Positions 18,208 through 25,553 of a stretch of DNA of 64,000 nucleotides are shown here, one piece after another. This DNA comes from Tolypothrix bouteillei VB521301. Lineage in GTDB: Bacteria; Cyanobacteriota; Cyanobacteriia; Cyanobacteriales; Nostocaceae. Positions within the stretch are counted from its first letter, which is position 1, and every line of letters begins with the position of its first letter. Location of the stretch: positions 248,001 through 312,000 of the forward strand of contig NZ_JHEG04000002.1 of assembly GCF_000760695.4 (NCBI RefSeq), given 5' to 3'. A model generated the notes under the pieces. It did no database searches, was not told where the DNA came from, and saw only the letters and a program-made list of their open reading frames with translations. Position numbers and translations under genes: made by a program.

Positions 18208-19800
18208 ATGCAGCGATTTAATGTTGAGCAACTGCTATCAAGCGCAATGAGACGTCGGCAGTTTTTGATTGGTGCTGGAACTGTAACTGGGTTTGCGATC
18301 GCCAATCAGTTTCCCAGAAAAGTTAATGCTCAACCAAAATTTTCTACATATCCATTTAGTTTGGGTGTTGCATCAGGAGATCCATTGCCCAAGAGCGTGG
18401 TTCTGTGGACGAGGCTTGCACCAGAGCCTTTGATTGAAGGAGGTGGAATGCCAAAGCAAAACGTTCCCGTGCAGTGGCTGGTTGCAACTGATGAAAAGAT
18501 GCAACAAGTTGTCCGCAGCGGTACGGCAATAGCAATTCCAGAGTTTGCTCACTCCGTTCATGTTGAGGTGATGGGGCTGGAACCCAATCGCTGGTACTGG
18601 TATCAATTTCGTGTAGGTAAGGAAGAGAGCCAAATTGGGCGCACCCGCACTGCACCCGTTCCAGGGGATTTCCTCAACGAGCTAAATTTTGCCTTCGTGA
18701 CTTGCCAAAAATGGGAAGACGGTTTTTATTCTGCTTACCGCAACCTAGCTCAAGAAGATTTAGATTTAGTCTTTCACTTGGGTGACTACATTTACGAGTA
18801 TGGCATCAGTCCTGGTAGTGTCCGCAATGCCTCTTTGCCAGAGCAATTTCAGCAAGAGACAACAACATTAGAACAGTATCGCCTCCGTTACGCTCTGTAT
18901 AAAACTGACCCAGACTTGCAGTTGTGTCACGCCTTGTTCCCTTTTGTCGTGACTTGGGATGACCATGAAGTAGATAATGATTATACTAATGCTTTATCGG
19001 AAAAGAACGATCCCATCGAAGATTTCCTTCAAAGAAGAACAGCAGCTTATCAAGCTTATTACGAACATCAACCACTACGTCGCTTCTCTGTACCCCAAGG
19101 AGCGGATATGCTCCTTTATCGGCGGTTAACCTTTGGAAATTTAGCTGAGTTTAGCGTACTCGATACCCGACAATACCGTAGCGATCAACCCTGCGGTGAT
19201 GGTGAGACACAGCGTTGCTCCGCAGCACTAGACCCAGCCAAAACGATGACTGGCGACAGACAAGAACGCTGGCTCCTCAATGGTTTGAATCGTTCTCAAA
19301 CACGCTGGAATATCATTGCTCAGCAAGTGCTGATGGCAGAATTGGATCACAAAATTGGGGAGGGTGAAATCTTTTGGAATGACTCTTGGGATGGTTACCC
19401 TCTTGCAAGGCAACGTGTCCTCAGCCATATTACAGAACGGAACATCAGCAATCCAGTTGTCATCACGGGTGATTGGCATTCTACCTTCGTTAGCGACCTC
19501 AAACTGAATTTCAAAGACCAAAACTCACCTACTGTAGCTACAGAGTTTGTTACCCCCTCTTTAACCAGCAACGGCGATCGCATTGTTTACGGACCCTACT
19601 ACGGTCCGATGATTCCAGAGAACCCACACATTAAGTTTTTCGATGGCGATCGCCGTGGCTATTTCCGAGTCAACCTCAACCACCAACGCTGGCACACAGA
19701 TTTGCGTTTTGTAACCACAGTGAGCCGTTCGGATGCACCTATCTATACTTTTGCTTCCTTCGTTGTTGAGAACGGTCGTCCTGGCGCTCAGACAGCATAA
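18208..19800 (+). CDS. phoD: PhoD-like alkaline phosphatase, Tat-exported
   Basis: 530 residues; AGGAG lies ~8 bp before ATG 18208. A twin-arginine signal MRRRQFLIGAGTVTGFAIA (residues ~14-32) ends near VNA-Q, so it is exported folded. The mature enzyme has the PhoD metallophosphatase pattern: FSLGVASGDPLPKSVVLWTRL, FAFVTCQKWEDGFYSAYRNL, LDLVFHLGDYIYEYG, VVTWDDHEVDNDY, SVLDTRQYRSDQPCGDG, WNIIAQQVLM and VVITGDWHSTFVSDL. These supply the Asp, Cys, Asn and His ligands for the Ca/Fe centre. It hydrolyses phosphomono- and diesters for phosphate scavenging. I see no clear PhoB box upstream. Confidence 0.93.
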   Translation: MQRFNVEQLLSSAMRRRQFLIGAGTVTGFAIANQFPRKVNAQPKFSTYPFSLGVASGDPLPKSVVLWTRLAPEPLIEGGGMPKQNVPVQWLVATDEKMQQVVRSGTAIAIPEFAHSVHVEVMGLEPNRWYWYQFRVGKEESQIGRTRTAPVPGDFLNELNFAFVTCQKWEDGFYSAYRNLAQEDLDLVFHLGDYIYEYGISPGSVRNASLPEQFQQETTTLEQYRLRYALYKTDPDLQLCHALFPFVVTWDDHEVDNDYTNALSEKNDPIEDFLQRRTAAYQAYYEHQPLRRFSVPQGADMLLYRRLTFGNLAEFSVLDTRQYRSDQPCGDGETQRCSAALDPAKTMTGDRQERWLLNGLNRSQTRWNIIAQQVLMAELDHKIGEGEIFWNDSWDGYPLARQRVLSHITERNISNPVVITGDWHSTFVSDLKLNFKDQNSPTVATEFVTPSLTSNGDRIVYGPYYGPMIPENPHIKFFDGDRRGYFRVNLNHQRWHTDLRFVTTVSRSDAPIYTFASFVVENGRPGAQTA

Positions 19801-20039
19801 TTAAAGGGAGACAAGGTACTGTTAGCGAATTCTCTAATGTCCTGTATGGATAAGAGCGATTTTTCAGTGCTATCGAGAGCGAGGAGAGGACTGTTGCAGT
19901 GAAGTAGCCTCAAGTTGCCCAAGAGTAGCCTAGTGGTTGCCCTAGTGATGGGGTGAATGGTTGGCGTGGGGTCATTTTTGGAGCGAATTTGGTTGCCAAC
20001 TGTTGCCACAAAATAGCCAAAGGTTATCTTAAAGTAGCC

Positions 20040-20545
20040 TCTGGAAATTATCACTATCGATGCAACAACTGGTTTGCTGAGTTGGAGTAATCCGGTGGCT
20101 GGGAACTATAAAATCTTTGTCGGAGCCGTTGATGATGGTGGCTTGGGTGCGGCACAGGGCTTTACTCTGACAGCACGAGCGCACAATGCGCTAGTGATTC
20201 GCTCAACTCCTGTGTTAACAGCTACTCCTGGTAGTGCGTATGCTTATGATGTCATAGCCGCAGATGTTGATGGCGAGCCCCTGACGTACTCATTAGATCC
20301 GGTCTCTCGCTCTTTCAGAGCCGCTACGCGATCGCACTTTCAATTACATAGCAGGCTATCAACTTGATATTGTTACTGAAGCAGGTGAAACGGAAAATTA
20401 TGATTATGACCAAACATAACATATAAACGTTTAAATCGAGGAGAGACTACGTCTGATGTAGATATTGCAGCAAAACTAGCTCAAGCTCAAGCAAAGGCTC
20501 TAAGTAAATCAGTCATTTTAATATTTGTCAATCTTGTCGATTAAT
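20040..20545 (+). pseudogene. decayed fragment of a large Ig/cadherin-like surface protein
   Basis: Bases from ~20048 encode ITIDATTGLLSWSNPVAGNY then KIFVGAVDDGGLGAAQGFTLTARA, typical of putative Ig/cadherin-like repeats of large cyanobacterial surface proteins. The frame breaks near 20300 at a HIP1-containing insert, continues as FNYIAGYQLDIVTEAGETEN in another frame, stops at 20414, and a third frame (RLNRGETTSDVDIAAKLAQA) runs to ~20544. No proper start. Several lesions indicate a dead remnant with its 5' part lost. Bases 19801-20039 show no gene. Confidence 0.6.
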
Positions 20546-20620
20546 ACTCTAATCTAAAGATAAAGTTGACAATATAAAAACATCTAACCGAGTAGTTTTT
20601 GGACTTTATTACATAAAGAA

Positions 20621-21709
20621 ATGGATGAAAAAAAACAAAAACAAACAGAAATATATGAAGCAGTAAAAGCTGGAAAAATTGAAAAGACTATAGCAATTCT
20701 TAATACTGGGATCGATTTAGAGTTCAAGTATAAATATGGTGATACTCTGTTAAAAACAGCCGTTGATTATCACCATGTAGAAATTGTGCGCCTGTTACTT
20801 AAAGCAGGAGCATCAACTATTTCTAGTAATAAATATCTCCTGAGGCAGGCTCTCAACTATGCTTTAAATAAAAATGATATTAATATATTAAAAGAATTAG
20901 TTGGGGTAGGAATCAATGTTAATCAAAGTTTAAAAAACGATGGTGAGACTGCAATAATGGATGCAGCACACTGTGGAAATTTTAATGTTGTCCGGATGTT
21001 AGTTGATGCCGGAGCAAATGTAAATGCAGTTACTAATGGTGGATATTTCGCTTTATGGAATGCTGCAAATCAAGGATGGCGGGAAATTTACGACTACCTT
21101 GCACCTCTAACAGATGCAGAATTGAGACAAGAAGCGGAGCAACTTCTAGCTGAAGGCTTAATCTACCGCCAAAGAGCGAATGATAAATTTACTGAGGCTT
21201 TTATTGAAGCAGCAGCAATGGGCAATCTTAATGCTGTCAACAAAGCAATAGATGAAGGAGTTAATGTCAATGCCATTAGCTGTGAAAATGTGATGGCTCT
21301 CAATATTGCTTCTTTTTGGGGTCATATATCAGTAGTTAAAGCTTTAATCAAAGCTGGAGCAAACGTTAACAATAAAAATGAAAACAAGAGTCGAACTGCA
21401 TTAGTAAAAGCTATTGATGGACTTTCTACAGTAAAATACTTAAAAAAAGATACAACAAGACAGATTGAAGTGATTCATATTTTAATCGAAGCAGGTGCTG
21501 ATGTTAATGCGACCAACAATGATAATTGGACAGCCTTAATGGAAGCTGTAAAATCTGATAACATCCAGATAGTTGAAATTTTGCTCAAAGCTGGAGCAGA
21601 TATTAATATTAAAAATCTAGCTGGACAAACTGCTTTGTCATTGGCTCAACAAGGTGGAAATAGTGAAATTATTCAACTTCTTCTCAAAGCTGGAGCTATA
21701 GAAAATTAG
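20621..21709 (+). CDS. ankyrin-repeat protein
   Basis: 362 residues from ATG 20621. About nine ankyrin repeats fill the chain (pattern G.TaLm.Aa..gh.eiV..LLkAGAdvN), for example TAIMDAAHCGNFNVVRMLVDAGANVN and TALMEAVKSDNIQIVEILLKAGADIN. A more charged, non-repeat linker (TDAELRQEAEQLLAEGLIYRQR, residues ~165-190) splits the array into two blocks. No signal peptide or membrane helix. A protein-binding scaffold. Its low-GC codon use and its place beside small paired genes and an antitoxin suggest an accessory island. Confidence 0.9.
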   Translation: MDEKKQKQTEIYEAVKAGKIEKTIAILNTGIDLEFKYKYGDTLLKTAVDYHHVEIVRLLLKAGASTISSNKYLLRQALNYALNKNDINILKELVGVGINVNQSLKNDGETAIMDAAHCGNFNVVRMLVDAGANVNAVTNGGYFALWNAANQGWREIYDYLAPLTDAELRQEAEQLLAEGLIYRQRANDKFTEAFIEAAAMGNLNAVNKAIDEGVNVNAISCENVMALNIASFWGHISVVKALIKAGANVNNKNENKSRTALVKAIDGLSTVKYLKKDTTRQIEVIHILIEAGADVNATNNDNWTALMEAVKSDNIQIVEILLKAGADINIKNLAGQTALSLAQQGGNSEIIQLLLKAGAIEN

Positions 21710-22156
21710 AAAACTGACACTCTTATTTAAAGATACTTATAGTAATTTACATAACGAGCGCTACCTATCCCGAATGCAATACTGCTCGGTTAAGGGAAAA
21801 TAGGGGGTGAGATAAAGCAGAATAGCGGCGTCTACCCATGAACGAACCATCCGGAGCGAGTGAGAATGAGTCTACTATTACAATCGCCGAACCGCAAAGT
21901 GGCACAAATCAAGTGATAAAAAGTACATTAGAAGACGGAGATATGGAAGTACGATACGGCTGTACTCCGTAATTGCTAATTCCAAGACGCTTGCTTGACT
22001 TATCAGCTACTTTCTGCGCTCTGCTGATGTCACTGGTATCACTATCGATGCTGAATATTATCAAGGGTTAATGAAACGTATAATTAGAATTAGGACGATG
22101 GAAAATACTTTTTCTAGCTGACAGCATAATTTGAAATTAAACTCTGGTAAATAAAT
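21710..22156. other. gene-poor spacer with repeat fragments
   Basis: Contains CGGCGTCTACCC (21826-21837), a half-copy of the palindrome at 12825, and a 44-codon frame from 21838 (starting MNEPSGASENESTITIAEPQ) without a supporting ribosome site. It looks like degraded sequence. Confidence 0.4.
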
Positions 22157-22498
22157 ATGGAAGATTTATACAAGACATTACAAACAATAAAACAACATCC
22201 AACTGTTCGTTTAGGAAAGCATTCAATATTTCATCTAGAAGCTTTCTTCTTTGGATATTATTATATGATGCGTCATCTAGAAATGCCATATTACATGGAA
22301 AATTTTAAAGAATTTGACAATTTGATTAGATGGATTCGTAATAAATACGATGCAGGAAAAAACCGTTCTTGGGCTAGTGTAATACTTTTCTATTCAGAAG
22401 ATGAAAGAGATGCTCTAGATAATTTTTTTGAATTATCTGATGAGTTTTTTGCTCAAAAAAATAATTTTCAAAATCAAAATATTGATAATAAACAATAA
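22157..22498 (+). CDS. small protein, first of a tandem paralogous pair
   Basis: 113 residues. It aligns by eye with the next gene along its length: (M)xDLYxxxxxIxxxPxxxLGxxSIxxLxAFxxGY, then FxxFxxxIxW, SWxxxIxLxYSxDxxxAxxxFFxLxxEF. Acidic, soluble, no signal peptide. The pattern 'P..yLG..S...L..Fl.Gy' followed by 'SW..ii..y' recalls small families often predicted as immunity proteins of polymorphic toxins; this is inference, and no toxin gene is seen here. Twelve bp separate it from its paralogue, so they form one transcript. Confidence 0.7.
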   Translation: MEDLYKTLQTIKQHPTVRLGKHSIFHLEAFFFGYYYMMRHLEMPYYMENFKEFDNLIRWIRNKYDAGKNRSWASVILFYSEDERDALDNFFELSDEFFAQKNNFQNQNIDNKQ

Positions 22499-22510
22499 AG
22501 AAAAGAAAAA

Positions 22511-22819
22511 ATGGTTGATTTATACGATGTTATAAACAAAATACAAAAAGAGCCGATTTTTTATTTGGGCAGGCGTTCTCTCATTGCTCTGTATGCTTTT
22601 TTGCGGGGATATAATATTGCTAGACGAGAACTTCAATTACCTAAAACAGAACAAGAACAAGAATTTGAAAAATTTCCAGACTGGATCAAGTGGAAAGCTA
22701 TGATTGAAGTCAATCAATCATGGGAAAAAATAATACTACTGTATTCTGATGATGATGTCAAAGCTTTTGAGAAATTTTTTATTTTATTTAAAGAATTTGT
22801 TAATCGAGAGGATAAATAA
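22511..22819 (+). CDS. small protein, second of a tandem paralogous pair
   Basis: 102 residues. It shares with the upstream gene the N-terminal DLYxxxxxIxxxPxxxLGRRSL...AFLRGYNIARREL block and the C-terminal SWEKIILLYSDDDVKAFEKFFILFKEF block, but the centre differs. Purine-rich AAAGAAAAGAAAAA precedes the ATG. The divergence between the two suggests an old duplication with possible specialisation to different partners, as expected for immunity-type genes. Confidence 0.7.
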   Translation: MVDLYDVINKIQKEPIFYLGRRSLIALYAFLRGYNIARRELQLPKTEQEQEFEKFPDWIKWKAMIEVNQSWEKIILLYSDDDVKAFEKFFILFKEFVNREDK

Positions 22820-22876
22820 AAAATTAAAACACACGAAGATTAACTAGAAAAAATGTAATCGGACTCATAAGTCGAG

Positions 22877-23125
22877 CTAAGCACTAAAAATTTGAGATGG
22901 CTCTAGCAACCGTCTTACAGTAGCAAGAGCCTCTTCCCCTGGAATTGGTTGCACAGAACCAGAGCGAATTTCTGAACATCGTTTTTTTGCTTCAGTCATC
23001 CATGCTGCTTGGATTGTTGGTTCAGTATCAAACTCCAAGCTTTCAACTAGCTTTTCTGCTAATAACGCCCTGGATGCGCTAGGGAGTGCTAGGAGTTCTT
23101 CTGTTAGTTCCTCAATTGATTTCAT
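22877..23125 (-). CDS. addiction-module antitoxin-like protein (orphan)
   Basis: 82 residues, MKSIEELTEELLALPSASRALLAEKLVESLEFD...IQAAWMTEAKKRCSEIRSGSVQPIPGEEALATVRR. This matches the 'putative addiction module component' (Unstab_antitox) family, in which this short helical protein precedes a RelE/ParE-type toxin. No toxin gene follows: downstream on the minus strand is the converging paralogous pair. So it is an orphan or the remaining half of a broken module. A 14-bp inverted repeat lies ~100 bp upstream (23224-23257). Confidence 0.82.
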   Translation of the reverse strand: MKSIEELTEELLALPSASRALLAEKLVESLEFDTEPTIQAAWMTEAKKRCSEIRSGSVQPIPGEEALATVRRLLEPSQIFSA

Positions 23126-23223
23126 GAAACCTCACAGGGTTTTAAGTCCTATTCTATCTTCGTTCCAAATGAAATGCTGGTTCCATTCCATCTGCCGAGG
23201 ATGGACATTTTCAATTGCGATCG

Positions 23224-23257
23224 ATAAGATAGGATTGCTATGACAATTCTATCTTAT
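23224..23257. promoter_or_regulatory. 14-bp inverted repeat upstream of the antitoxin gene
   Basis: ATAAGATAGGATTG and CAATTCTATCTTAT are inverted (13/14 match) around a 6-nt centre. Could be an operator for the antitoxin or part of a dispersed repeat; ATAGGATTGCTA also occurs at ~23633. Confidence 0.4.
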
Positions 23258-23359
23258 TTATGACAACTTCAATAACGGCAAAAGCTTACTATAGCTTAAA
23301 GAGAAGAAAGAGAGAATTGCAAAAAACTATAGGGAGCATCTCGTTTTGTCAAATTGCCC

Positions 23360-23411
23360 TCAGAATAAAATTCTGGGACTACACAAACAAAGCCTGCGGA
23401 AGCAGGCTATT
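23360..23411. repeat. dispersed repeat (CAGAAT-AAA-ATTCTG hairpin with ACAAACAAAGCCTGC)
   Basis: The hairpin is followed by CTACACAAACAAAGCCTGC and AGCAGGCT. The reverse-complement core GGCTTTGTTTGTATAGCC recurs at ~52872 and a partial form at ~35296. A Nostocales-type dispersed element in the gene-free stretch 23126-23685, where I see no credible gene. Confidence 0.55.
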
Positions 23412-23685
23412 TATTTGTCGGCGTAGGCGGAATGGGGGTTGTATAGCAGCGATTGCGAACATCGCAGGCGTGTTTTTTCGATATGATTCCTATTTAATTT
23501 GTAAAATATAGCTAGGTTTGTCATTGCCTACCCCACAGTACTTAAGAATTTTCATCAATCATTTATGATTCCTATAGCTGTCCGTGTAGGAGTTACAAAA
23601 ATCTCTCCCTTGTCCTCCTTGTTCGGCTCTCAAATAGGATTGCTACATATATCGAATTATTTGTTAAGGGTAACTAGCGTATAAT

Positions 23686-24459
23686 ATGCTATTGAGTAGA
23701 GAAAAAACAGCATTTTACTTGAAAGATTTGGAAACACCAGTAGGCAAAGCTGTGAATCTTACTATTGCCGGATTGGTTTTACTATCGTCAGGAATTTTTG
23801 TAGCGGAAACATATGATATTCCTGAGATTGTTCGATTTAATCTAGATGCAATAGACACCGTCATCTTGTTCGTTTTTGCAATAGAATATGTACTCCGCTT
23901 TTGGAGTGCAGAAAATAAGGTTAAGTATATTTTTAGTCCATACGCAATTATTGACTTAATGGCAATCTTGCCTTTTCTTATAGGAACGGTAGATATTCGC
24001 TTTATCCGGCTGCTAAGATGGTTTCGGATTTTAAGATTAATTAGGTTTATAGATAAAAAGTTTTTATTTAGTATTGATACTGAAGATGGTGTAATTTTTG
24101 CACGTATATTATTTACTCTATTTGCGATTATTTTTGTATACTCTGGATTGATTTATCAAGTAGAACATCCCGTAAATTCAAAAGTTTTTGTGACTTTTTT
24201 GGATGCTTTTTATTTTTCTGTTGTCACCATGACAACTGTTGGTTTTGGTGACGTGACTCCTGTTTCTGAATTAGGGCGTCTGCTAACTGTATTGATGATT
24301 TTAACTGGTGTTGCTCTGATTCCCTGGCAAGTGGGCGATTTGATTAAGCGATTGTTTAAAACAGCCAACCAGGTGGAAACAACTTGTTCTGGTTGCGGTC
24401 TTCTTTTTCATGATGTAGATGCAAAATTTTGTAAGAGTTGTGGAACTAAGTTGCGTTAG
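23686..24459 (+). CDS. voltage-gated-type potassium channel with C-terminal zinc ribbon
   Basis: 257 residues. Six membrane segments of the ion-transport family: an S4-like arginine helix RFIRLLRWFRILRLIRFIDKK (~105-125) and the pore with selectivity filter TMTTVGFGD (~180-188). After S6 a short linker leads to CSGCGLLFHDVDAKFCKSCGTKLR, a C4 zinc ribbon in place of the usual RCK/TrkA domain. The channel should conduct K+ out or in by potential; the ribbon may be for assembly or metal/redox control (inference). ATG 23686 is the only reasonable start. Confidence 0.9.
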   Translation: MLLSREKTAFYLKDLETPVGKAVNLTIAGLVLLSSGIFVAETYDIPEIVRFNLDAIDTVILFVFAIEYVLRFWSAENKVKYIFSPYAIIDLMAILPFLIGTVDIRFIRLLRWFRILRLIRFIDKKFLFSIDTEDGVIFARILFTLFAIIFVYSGLIYQVEHPVNSKVFVTFLDAFYFSVVTMTTVGFGDVTPVSELGRLLTVLMILTGVALIPWQVGDLIKRLFKTANQVETTCSGCGLLFHDVDAKFCKSCGTKLR

Positions 24460-24623
24460 GGGTTAATAGTTAGCGGACATTACCTTAATTTAGAGTCATC
24501 GAAGAATTTAGTATAGGCAATAACATTTTTGCCAATCTCGCTTGCGATAGAAGCGTTATGTTGTCTCGTGAAATTATTGTAGATTGTAAAAAGTCTTAAG
24601 AATTCATTTCGTCTCCAGGCTAA

Positions 24624-25268
24624 ATGTACTCACCTTGTTTCAAGAATTGCTTGGTTTCTATCGCCGCAAGCATTGTTGCTGGAAATTTTCTACACTCCAC
24701 TACTATAAATTCTGAGGGTAGTTTGATCGGCTATCAACAATCTCAAGCACAAGAGGTGCAGGCATTATCAGTAGAACTTCCCCAACAACAAGTTCCTATT
24801 GTGAGGTTTCCTCGTGATGTCTATCCAGTAGTTAAGCTTTCAGAAATTACACTGCCACAAATTCAAGTGCAGGCAAATAAGCACTTAACTATAATTACGA
24901 TACCAACTCGTCTGTTATTTAAATGCGGTGAGCATCAAATGGCAGCCAAAGCAGAGAAAGCTTTGAATCAAGTTAGCCAAGCGATCGACAATCGGTATTC
25001 GGGTAGTTGGTTGCAAATTTTGGGACATACCGATTTTAGAGGTAGTAGCAAAGAGAATTTTCAACTTTCAGAACAGAGAGCTGTAGCCGTACAACAGTGG
25101 TTAAGCAAGAAAGGTCTCTTAGATGTATCTATGGTTACTACGCAGGGTTATGGAAAATCCCAACCGATTGTATCAAATACGAAATTTGATTGTTTCACTC
25201 GAGACATTGCAAGGCAAAAGAATTCTCGTATTGAAATAGTGATCCAAAGGCTCGACCATCAAGTGTAA
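24624..25268 (+). CDS. OmpA-like C-terminal domain protein
   Basis: 214 residues. The N-terminus has a moderately hydrophobic leader (CLVSIAASIVAGNFLHS). A proline- and valine-rich region follows, then an OmpA-like peptidoglycan-binding domain (residues ~110-210): LLFKCGEHQMAAKAEKALNQVSQAI, LQILGHTDFRGSSKENFQLSEQRAVAVQQWL and VTTQGYGKSQPIV, ending RQKNSRIEIVI. The GHTD and SRRVEI-like (NSRIEI) motifs mark the family. Probably an envelope-anchoring protein; no operon partner. Confidence 0.85.
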   Translation: MYSPCFKNCLVSIAASIVAGNFLHSTTINSEGSLIGYQQSQAQEVQALSVELPQQQVPIVRFPRDVYPVVKLSEITLPQIQVQANKHLTIITIPTRLLFKCGEHQMAAKAEKALNQVSQAIDNRYSGSWLQILGHTDFRGSSKENFQLSEQRAVAVQQWLSKKGLLDVSMVTTQGYGKSQPIVSNTKFDCFTRDIARQKNSRIEIVIQRLDHQV

Positions 25269-25553
25269 TTTCCAATAGTTCCTATAGTAAGCATAAAAAT
25301 TTATTGAAGTATTGGCAAAAAACTTTACATTTTTGCGGAAATGGAGTTTAATTTATCTAACTTAAGACAGATGCTGAAAGTGAAACTTTATATTATGGAA
25401 ATCATTCTACCGTTTCACCTGTAAAGCACTGAAGATTATTACATCTACCATTATTACAAGTATAAGAGTTTCCAGCATCTACCAGACTTTTTTCTTTGTT
25501 AACACTTAGCATTCAGCAGTTAACAGTCAACTATTAGATTGAGGTTTATTTAG

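Noticed and set aside
23260..23511. 83-codon frame starting MTTSITAKAYYSLKRRKRE
   Set aside because: It runs through a dispersed hairpin repeat and shows no domain or ribosome site.
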